Positions 57,266 to 64,000 of a DNA stretch of 64,000 bases are shown one piece after another. This DNA comes from Rhizobium jaguaris (GTDB lineage Bacteria; Pseudomonadota; Alphaproteobacteria; Rhizobiales; Rhizobiaceae): positions 62,001-126,000 of the forward strand of contig NZ_CP032696.1 in NCBI RefSeq assembly GCF_003627755.1, in the 5' to 3' direction. Within the stretch, counting starts at the first letter, position 1. Every line of letters starts with the position of its first letter. The notes beneath the pieces are model-generated. The model saw only the letters and a list, made by a program, of their open reading frames with translations, searched no databases and was not told the DNA's origin. The position numbers were made by a program, and so were the translations under genes.

Positions 57266-58419
57266 CTGACGATCCTGCTGCTTTCGTCGGCCTTCACCTG
57301 TCCGCGGAAGCGGCCGTAGATCCAATGCGCGGCGCAGGCGCCTTCCGACGACACCATGCAGGAACCCATCGGCGTATCGGGTGTGCAGACCTTGCCAAAC
57401 AGCTTGCAATCGGCCGGCTTCTTCATACCGCGCAGGATGGCTGCGCATTCGCAGGCCGGGTTGTCCTGCGCTGCCGGCGTCACCATTCCGAAACGCTTCT
57501 CGGCATCGTATTCGCCATATTGGGGTCTGAGGCGGAGTGCACCATAGGGCACTTCGCCCAGCCCGCGCCATTCGAAGCTTTCACGCAATTCGAAGAAATT
57601 TGCGATCTCGCTCTGCGCCTTTTCGTTGCCGAAAGTGGTCACGGCGCGAATATACTGGTTCCCCACCTGGTGCAAGCCGTCATTGACCTGACGCACCAGC
57701 AACAGGACTGCGTGCATGATATCGAGCGGCTCGAAACCTGCCACCACGACCGGCTTTTTAAATTTTTCGGCAATAAAGTCATACGGCTCCGTACCGATCA
57801 CCGTGCTGACGTGTGCCGGGCCGATGAAGCCGTCGATCTTGACGGCGCCGGGCTTGCCGACATCTGGGCTTTCGACGATGTTCTGAATAGCGGCCGGTGT
57901 CCGCACGTGGTTTGAGAAGATCGAAAAGTTCCGGAGACCCTTCGCGATTGCGAACCGTAGCGCCAGCGCCGTTGGCGGCGTGGTGGTTTCGAACCCGATG
58001 GCGAAGAACACGACTTCCCGGTCCGGTTCGGTTTCGGCGATGCTCAGCGAATCGAGTGTCGAATAGATCATGCGGATATCGGCACCGGCCGCCTTGGCCT
58101 TCAGTAGGCTCGAGCCGTTCGAGCACGGCACGCGCATCAGGTCGCCATAGGTACAAAGCGTGATTTCTCGCCGCATGGCAAGCGCGATCGCCGCATCGAT
58201 GCGGCCGATCGGCAGCACACAGACTGGACAACCCGGTCCATGAATCATCCACACATTGGACGGCAGCAAGTCTGCGAGACCGTAGCGCGAAATTGCATGC
58301 GTATGGCCTCCGCAAAATTCCATGAAATGATAGCTGCGCGCCGGATTCACTGCCGTTGCGATTTGACGAGCAATATCATTGGCGAGCCTGGCATCGCGAT
58401 ATTCGTCGACATATTTCAT
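57262..58419 (-). CDS. hypD: HypD, hydrogenase maturation protein
   Basis: 385 residues from the ATG at 58419, which overlaps the end of hypC (ATGA). Conserved HypD blocks are all present: FMEFCGGHTHAISRYGL, MIHGPGCPVCVLP, IGFETTTPPTA, FSNHVRTPAA, VVAGFEPLDIM and the 4Fe-4S cysteines in NPACECAAILRG, CKLFGKVCTP and GSCMVSSEGAC. HypD with HypC builds the Fe(CN)2CO group. It is one of only two intact genes in this cluster. Confidence 0.96.
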   Translation of the reverse strand: MKYVDEYRDARLANDIARQIATAVNPARSYHFMEFCGGHTHAISRYGLADLLPSNVWMIHGPGCPVCVLPIGRIDAAIALAMRREITLCTYGDLMRVPCSNGSSLLKAKAAGADIRMIYSTLDSLSIAETEPDREVVFFAIGFETTTPPTALALRFAIAKGLRNFSIFSNHVRTPAAIQNIVESPDVGKPGAVKIDGFIGPAHVSTVIGTEPYDFIAEKFKKPVVVAGFEPLDIMHAVLLLVRQVNDGLHQVGNQYIRAVTTFGNEKAQSEIANFFELRESFEWRGLGEVPYGALRLRPQYGEYDAEKRFGMVTPAAQDNPACECAAILRGMKKPADCKLFGKVCTPDTPMGSCMVSSEGACAAHWIYGRFRGQVKADESSRIVR

Positions 58420-58643
58420 GCCGTGCCTCCCACCGTAGCTTCGCGGATCAAGGCAAGCGTTCTTGCCGCTTCTTCCGGATCGATCTTGGCAAGCGCGTAG
58501 CCGACGTGCAGGACGACATAGTCGCCAGGCCTGACATCGTCGACAAGTGCGATGGATATGACCTTCGACACGCCGTCGAGCGTCACCTTGGCCATATTGT
58601 CTGGCAGCAGTTCCTTCACCTTTACCGGTAGGGCTAGGCACAT
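58416..58643 (-). CDS. hypC: HypC, hydrogenase maturation chaperone
   Basis: 75 residues, starting MCLALPVKV with the essential Cys2, and containing DDVRPGDYVVLHVGYALAKI and the usual Ala/Glu-rich tail. The ATG at 58643 overlaps the end of hypF and its own stop overlaps hypD. HypC carries the iron-cyanide group between HypD and the hydrogenase large subunit. Intact. Confidence 0.96.
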   Translation of the reverse strand: MCLALPVKVKELLPDNMAKVTLDGVSKVISIALVDDVRPGDYVVLHVGYALAKIDPEEAARTLALIREATVGGTA

Positions 58644-60884
58644 GTCCGGTGCTCCTGGATCTGTGCAAGATCGTGTTGGATGAGCTGCCGTGCATAAGCG
58701 GCTTGGCCGAGCGCGATGCCACCATCATTGGGCGGAATCCGATGCGGCAAGTAGGGTTGAAGGCCGCGGTCGCGCAAGGCGCGGGAGAGACCCTCGGCGA
58801 GCACGCGGTTCATGATGCAGCCGCCCCCGAGTACTATGGTTCGCGTCCCGGTCTGCGATGCACCAAGGGCGGCCCAATCGGCCAGGCCGCTGATCAGGGT
58901 GCCGTGGAATAGGCCTGCGGCTTCGCGCCCGCCAAGCCGCCGGTCCGCCAGATGGACGATGAGCGGTCGGAAATCGAGCATGCCATCGGCGAGGCTGTAG
59001 CCTTCGGCGTGACATTGCGGATCGTCGGCCAGGGCCTCGAGCTCCATTGCTGCCTGCCCCTCGTAACTCTGGACGAGGCGGATACCCGCGATCGCAGCCA
59101 CCGCATCGAAAAGCCGTCCGAGGCTGGATGTCCCGGCTGATCGCAAGCCGCAGGCAAACATCGCGTCCAAACGCGCGACCCCGGGTGCCCGGGCCAGAGC
59201 GTGGCCGCAAGGTCGCGGCGGCCGGCGGCCTGAAGCGCGGCAAGTCCCATGCGCCAGGGCTCGCGCGCCACGCGGTCGGCGCCCACCGCCGGCAACGGCA
59301 GAAGCGAAGCGATGCGCTGCCAGCGAGGGCCGTCAACGACCAGCATTTCGCCTCCCCAATTGCTGCCATCGACGCCGTAACCATGACCGTCGAGTGCAAG
59401 TCCGAGGATCGGCCTGCGGACGTGATGTTCCGCCGCCACGGCGGCGACATGAGCGAGGTGGTGTTGCACCGGCAGAAGCGGCAGATCCAAACGTTCCGCC
59501 ATTCGCGCGGAGCGGAAATCCGGATGAAGATCGCAAGCGGCAAATTCCGGCCTGACATCCAGGATGGAGCAGAGATGCTCGAGGGCTTCGCGTTGGAAAC
59601 GGATCGTCTTGACCGTGTCGAGACCGCCGATGTGCTGCGACAGAAACGCCTCCCGACCCCGCGTCACACAGATCGTGTTTTGAGATCCGCGCCGGTGGCA
59701 ATCACGCATGGGCCGTCCTCGCCGAGATCGACTGGCTCCGGTACAAAACCTCGCGCGCGCCTCAGGAAACTCGGCGCGCCGTCGATCACCTGCATGACGG
59801 AATCGTCGGCGCGAACGGCAATGTCGCGGTTATGTGTGACGATCAGGTCGGCAATGCCGGCGAGCCGTTGGATGGCATCATCATTGTCTGCTATCAGCGG
59901 TTCACCTCCGGATTGCCGCTGGTTGCGACCAGCGCGGTGGGAAAGCCCGCCCCCTCGGCGGCAAGCGCAGCAAACAACAGGTGGTGCACTGGCGTATAGG
60001 CGAGCATCAGTCCGATCCGCCTAAGGCCCGGAGCAATGAGGTTGGAAAGATGATCGCGCCCATCGATCAGGACGATCGGGGCGGCGGTCGAGGCGAGCAA
60101 TTGCTCCTCCGCCCGCGAGGGCTTGGCCAATTGCCGGGCTGTCTCGACGTTCGGGACCATGATCGCGAACGGTTTGTCGCCGCGCAACTTGCTCAGTCTG
60201 AGACGATCAATCGCCGCATCATTGCGTGCATCGCAGAAGAGCTGGAAGCCGCCGACCCCCTTGATCGCTATGATCTGGCCGTTCGCGAGCCGTGCGGATA
60301 TCTCGGCGATCGAATGGCTGAGCTCTGGGCCGCAAGCCGGGCAGGCGACGGGCTCAGCATGGAAGCGCCGGCTCTCCGGATTGGCATAGTCTGCGCGGCA
60401 GGCGCTGCACATCGGGAACGCGGCCATCGAGGTCTGATGGCGATCGTAGGGGAGCGCGCGCGGGTGATGGTGAAGCGGGGCCCACAATGAGTGCAATTGA
60501 CAAAGGGATAGCCGAAGAAGCGGCTCGTCGGGTCGTTCAGTTCCTGCTGGCATTCGACACAGGTCGCGGCGTCGGCCCCGATTCGCGTTGCGCCCGGCCG
60601 CCGACGTTTTTAAGGATTTCGAACGCGTCCCCGCCGGCCGCCTCCAGTTCCAGAACATCGACGGCATCGACGCGGGCAAGCGGCGGCGCCTCTGACCATA
60701 GGCGTTGCGCGAAGCGGTCGGCAGCGGCGCCCTCGACCTCGATCAGCACACCAGCGCTGTCGTTGAGCACAAACCCGGTAAGCTGCATCATCCTGGCCAG
60801 CCTGTAGACAAACGGCCGGAATCCTACACCCTGCACGGCACCGCTCACCCGCAGTCGCAGCCGCCGGACACGATCTTCCCCCAT
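58634..60884 (-). pseudogene. hypF: hypF, carbamoyltransferase for hydrogenase maturation, five frameshifts
   Basis: HypF turns carbamoyl phosphate into the cyanide ligand donor. The full architecture is recognisable over 2,251 bases: acylphosphatase domain (RRLRLRVSGAVQGVGFRPFV), zinc fingers ([10 protein letters not shown] and CTHCGPRF in one frame, MCSACRADY in another), YrdC-like domain (AIKGVGGFQLFCDA) and the Kae1-like C-terminus (VQHHLAHVAAV, LALDGHGYG, VLGGGCIMNRVL). Frame breaks fall near 60590, 60450, 59905, 59690 and 59185; each is repaired by one added base, giving 752 codons. The order and overlap with hypC are normal. Confidence 0.9.
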
Positions 60885-60907
60885 CGATGCCAGGCGCGCA
60901 CCATAAG

Positions 60908-61814
60908 TCAGGCCACGTTCGAAGGCTTGGTGTTCCCGGCAGCCGCAGCCTCCAACCAGGAATAGAACGCTTCCATCCCTTCGCCGCTGCGGGCAGAAAC
61001 CGTGAAAGTCTGCAGGCGCGGATTGACCCGCAGCGCATTAGCGATGCAGAGGCCAACATTGAAGTCGAGGTGCGGCAGGAGGTCGGACTTGTTGAGGATC
61101 ATCAAATCAGCGGCTGCGAACATGTCTGGATTTGAGCGGCTTGTCCTCGCCTTCCGTGACCGAGAGCACCACGACCTTGTGGGCCTCGCCGAGATCGAAA
61201 GCGGAAGGACAAACAAGATTACCGACATTTTCGATGAACAGGATCGAACCGGGCTCGGGCGCCAGCTCTTTCACCGCGTGGCCGACCATGTGGGCGTCGA
61301 GGTGACAGCCCTTGCCGGTGTTGATCTGGATCGCGGGGCACCGGTCTCGCGGATGCGTGCGGCATCGTTGGAGGTCTGCTGGTCACCTCGATCACGCTGA
61401 TCGGCATCCGGCCCTTGAGGTGGCGGATGGCGCGCACCAGAAAGCTGTTTTTCCCGAGCCGGGGCTCGAAACGAAATTCAGTGCAAAGGTGTCGTTCCGG
61501 CGCAACCAAGCCCGGTTTTCCGCAGCATAGGCATCGTTTTTGGAGAGGATATCTTTTTCAACCTGGACGATACGCTCCTGGCTCATATCTGGCACATGCA
61601 CGCCGGCAATGCCGTTGCCGTAGTGGAGTCCACCGTCTTCCGCGCGGCGGTCATGATCATGCGCACGATGGCGGTCATGGTCATGGTGATGTCCGTGTCC
61701 AGGATCGCGATGGCGGCCGCCATGGTCGTGATGATGATCATGACCGCCGTGCGCGCCGGTCTCGCTCTTGTTAACTTCCATCATTTCCGTCCCGCAACCA
61801 CATACGGTGCACAT
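60908..61814 (-). pseudogene. hypB: hypB, nickel-insertion GTPase, four frameshifts
   Basis: Starts [18 protein letters not shown], then a histidine-rich nickel-storage stretch ([19 protein letters not shown]). The GTPase P-loop [26 protein letters not shown] and LNKSDLLPHLDFNVG are present but in different frames. Breaks lie near 61443 (P-loop end), 61400, 61340 (one base each missing) and 61133 (two missing or one extra). With these repaired the gene has 304 codons. It overlaps hypA by one base (TGATG). Confidence 0.9.
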
Positions 61815-62157
61815 CAGATCACCTCCATGTCCTTGATCTTCAATTCGTCGCCCGCCGTCATCTGCACCCGATGGCCGCCGCAGTCCGGGCAGGCGCCAAA
61901 CCGCTCACAAAGGGTCACCGTTTCCCCAAATCGAGGCACCAGCCCTCGCCGGCGATGCGGTTAATTTCGAGCGCGGCATATTCCGCTATCGTGCCACGCC
62001 GCACAGCTTCGTAGCAGAACAGCAGCGAATCCGGATTGACGTGGCTCAAAACACCGACATCAAGCCGGATAGCTTTAATTGCGCGCCCGTTTACACCTAC
62101 CCGCGCCGTCTCGCAGACGATGGCGATGACGCTTTCCATCAATGACATTTCATGCAT
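61814..62157 (-). pseudogene. hypA: hypA, nickel metallochaperone, one frameshift
   Basis: Starts MHEMSLMESVIAIVCE with the nickel-binding MHE. It continues normally to GEGWCLDLGKR and stops early; one base is missing near 61925, where CLDCGK is expected, and the downstream frame holds the second zinc pair (CPDCGGH) and the normal ending. The start overlaps the end of hupK. Confidence 0.9.
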
Positions 62158-63248
62158 GCGCAACGTCGCGAATTCCAACCTTGAACCCCACGCAGGGATC
62201 GAACAGCACGGCCAGGCGTGAGACCGACCGGGTCGCGGATTCACCCGCACCGATCCGTGACGACCGAAGTGTTTCGACAAACGGGCCCGCCGGATGAAAA
62301 TTCCATTCTGTCGGGGCGAGTATGCGGTATGCACAGAGCTTCCCATCCACACCGATTTCGGCCTGATGGTAAAGTCTGCCACGCGCGCATTCCACCGCGC
62401 CAAAGCCGCCCGTACCGGGCGTCGGGCCACGGCCATGAGCTCGGAAGGGTCATTCTGGCCCTTGGCAAGATGCTGGAGTTGCATCAAGCAGAGGCGAACA
62501 TCGCGCAGCGCGCCATGAAGCGTTGCGCAAGGTGAGGGCCGTCGGACCCCTGGCACGGCAAAGCCGGGCATAAGCGCCGGTTTCGGTGACGCGACCGGCA
62601 AGATGCGGCAAGGTGCTATAGCCCGCGTCGCAGCAAATGAGCGATAACCTCGGTGTCATCGCCGGCGGTCAGCGGGTCGGTCGGCCGCCCCATAAAAGTT
62701 CGGTCGTCCTCAATATCCCGGAAAATCGCCGCGCAAGCCGTGCCGTCCCCGCGACAAGCCATCGTCTTCAGGTATGCCGAGCCCCGCCGCGGCGGCTCCA
62801 AGCCGCCGCGTGTTTGCGGCTAGGAAATATGGTCCGTCCTCATCGCTTTCGCGTCATCAATGATAGCCTGGGAAGCGGTCAGAGCCCGGCGCAGATATTG
62901 GCCAGCCTCAGCCACGGCACCAGCCAGTAACGAGGGCCAGTGCAAAATTAGCGCCCTCAATGCCTCGAATATCCGTTCCGCCAGCAATCCGGCCATTGCC
63001 GCAGACCGACCCTCGGCGGGCATTGGCAGGTCTGCCGCATTCAGTATTGCGAGCCGCGCTGCCACCGATTGCGAAAAGCCCAGAGTGAAAAAACCTGCCC
63101 GGCAAGCACGGGCGCTTCTTCGGGTCGGCGGCCGATGAAGATGCGCGTCAACTCTTGCGCGCGTTTAACCCTCACCTCCACCGACGAGGAGCGCTTGTGT
63201 CACTGTCACGTCGATCCGGATCGAGCCTGCGCCAAGGAGGAAGGTCAT
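62150..63248 (-). pseudogene. hupK: hupK, hydrogenase accessory protein, several frameshifts
   Basis: HupK is a large-subunit-like scaffold protein. Pieces in different frames follow the family order: MTFLLGAGSIRIDVTVTQAL, RIFIGRRPEEAPVLAGQVFS, ARLAILNAADLPMP, LLRRGL, AGYSTLPHLAGRVTETGAYA and the C-terminal YRILAPTEWNFHPAGPF with ALFDPCVGFKV. At least four breaks are visible (near 63175, 63085, 62835 and between 62780 and 62450). Some need a base added, at least one needs +1 or -2. Confidence 0.85.
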
Positions 63249-63400
63249 GCAGCACGCTCTCGCTGTCCGCGGAAATTCTTCCGAAGGAGATCGGGGCAAC
63301 TGAAGCCGGCCGGCGGAGCGGCGGCGTGCGCGCGACGGCCTCGAAGAAAGCGCGCACCGCTTTCTCCCCGTTCTTCCGGCACGGCGAAAAAACTCCTAAT
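63245..63400 (-). pseudogene. Probable hupJ C-terminal remnant
   Basis: Between the rubredoxin-like gene and hupK, where hupJ belongs, only about 150 bases remain. The frame ending at 63245 reads AGFSCPDLLRKNFRGQRERA, which resembles the tail of HupJ/HybE-type chaperones, and overlaps the hupK start (ATGA). Most of hupJ seems deleted. Confidence 0.4.
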
Positions 63401-63520
63401 GCCGGACCGCCAGAGAGGGTCGCCTTGCGCAGGGGCATGAACGTGCCAGCAGATGTCGCATTCCATCCTGTCCCTGTTCGAGACCGTCCGGCGCTTGCCG
63501 ACATTCTGGAAGCTCGTCAT
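63400..63520 (-). pseudogene. hupI: hupI, rubredoxin-like protein, 3' part lost
   Basis: Starts [20 protein letters not shown] at 63520, overlapping the hupH stop. The first metal site [10 protein letters not shown] and GDPLW are conserved, but the second CPxC pair expected about 35 residues later is absent and the sequence runs into the putative hupJ tail, so an internal deletion is likely. Confidence 0.75.
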
Positions 63521-64000
63521 CTGAAATATGCCTCCCGATATGGCGCAGATGGGCGGCGGAATCGCGGAAATCCTCTTCAGCGGCAAGGGCAAAGGACGGG
63601 ATGTCGACGATCTCCAGAGCGTCGAGAATGATTGCATCCATGCGATTGTAGAACTGCACGGACCAAACGTTGCGGGTCCCGCCGCCACCACGCGACAGGT
63701 GCGATAGCCGTGCGAGGTCAGCTGCACGGGGCCCGGCCGTAGCGCGACCTGCAGGAAATTCATGTCCTGGGGGTTCATCGGAAACAGCGACAAGGTGATA
63801 ACATGCGCTGGATCGCCGTGCCGATAGCGGTCGATGCGGTCGCCGATCTCGGTCAGCAAGGGCATAACATTCATTGTGCCCGACGGCGCAGGTCCATATG
63901 AGAGGCAGCCCGGCAGTACTGCGCAGGCCTGTCTCACCGCCATCGGAATCGACGCAACCTCGATATAATCCGCAATCGGGATGCCGTTGGGGTCCTTGAA
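63517..64000 (-). pseudogene. hupH: hupH, hydrogenase expression protein, C-terminal part, two frameshifts
   Basis: The gene runs off the window end. Readable blocks are [34 protein letters not shown] and, one frame over, [20 protein letters not shown] with the final EAYFR before a stop overlapping hupI. One base is missing near 63680 and another near 63535. The protein assists maturation of the membrane-bound uptake hydrogenase. Confidence 0.8.

Noticed and set aside
1..64000. CRISPR arrays, tRNA and rRNA genes
   Set aside because: No regularly spaced repeats and no tRNA- or rRNA-like sequence were seen on either strand.
56221..64000. Programmed frameshifting as the explanation for the hyp/hup breaks
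   Set aside because: Too many breaks at unrelated sequences, and orthologues of these genes are known as single uninterrupted frames.

Overview
The window looks like part of a symbiotic plasmid or island of a Rhizobium-group alphaproteobacterium. The direct evidence is an intact nodD, a nodA, two nod-box sequences, a nodD remnant, SyrB-type coiled-coil proteins, a plasmid-type hisC and a hup/hyp uptake-hydrogenase maturation cluster. The mix resembles bean-type symbiotic plasmids (R. tropici or R. etli relatives), but I cannot assign a species from sequence alone.

Layout. 1-5578: 3' end of a non-ribosomal peptide synthetase, A-PCP-C-A-PCP-TE, with A-domain codes that read as Ser then Phe. 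5579-6907: decayed mobile DNA with a TniB remnant. 6908-13569: a small biosynthetic cluster (CDP-alcohol phosphotransferase, methyltransferase, asparagine-synthase-type amidotransferase, alkaline-phosphatase-superfamily phosphodiesterase, and an aminotransferase fused to a nucleotidyltransferase-like domain). 14017-20802: DeoR regulator and a complete peptide/opine-type ABC importer. 20803-28200: decayed DNA with a MetR-like LysR regulator, an FAD amine oxidase and a secreted HExxH protein. 28141-35944: the nodulation segment (nodD with an orphan nod box, hisC plus luciferase-like monooxygenase, a nod-box-driven fatty-acid hydroxylase, AraC regulator, nodD fragment, nodA). 36568-39546: aquaporin, phasin, DUF982 and a hypothetical protein. 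39723-53328: sugar ABC importer with a Gfo/Idh dehydrogenase, and an opposing DegT aminotransferase-HAD phosphatase-GNAT operon, bracketed by two closely similar ROK regulators. 54258-56052: three tandem SyrB-like genes. 56221-64000: hypE-D-C-F-B-A and hupK-J-I-H on the minus strand.

How they fit together. The nod genes are rearranged: nodA stands without nodBC and without a convincing nod box, while a nod box next to nodD has lost its operon. The 6.9-20.8 kb segment could make and re-import a phosphodiester- or aminoalcohol-type small molecule; the importer plus DeoR layout recalls agrocinopine systems. The 39.7-53.3 kb segment has the enzyme set expected for an amino-sugar or aminocyclitol (dehydrogenase, transaminase, phosphatase, acetyltransferase) plus a sugar importer. 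Both functional models are inference.

The hydrogenase end is peculiar: gene order and overlaps are preserved, but every gene except hypC and hypD carries frameshifts, at least 18 in about 7.8 kb, mostly single-base losses. This is either decay of the hydrogenase system or locally poor sequence.
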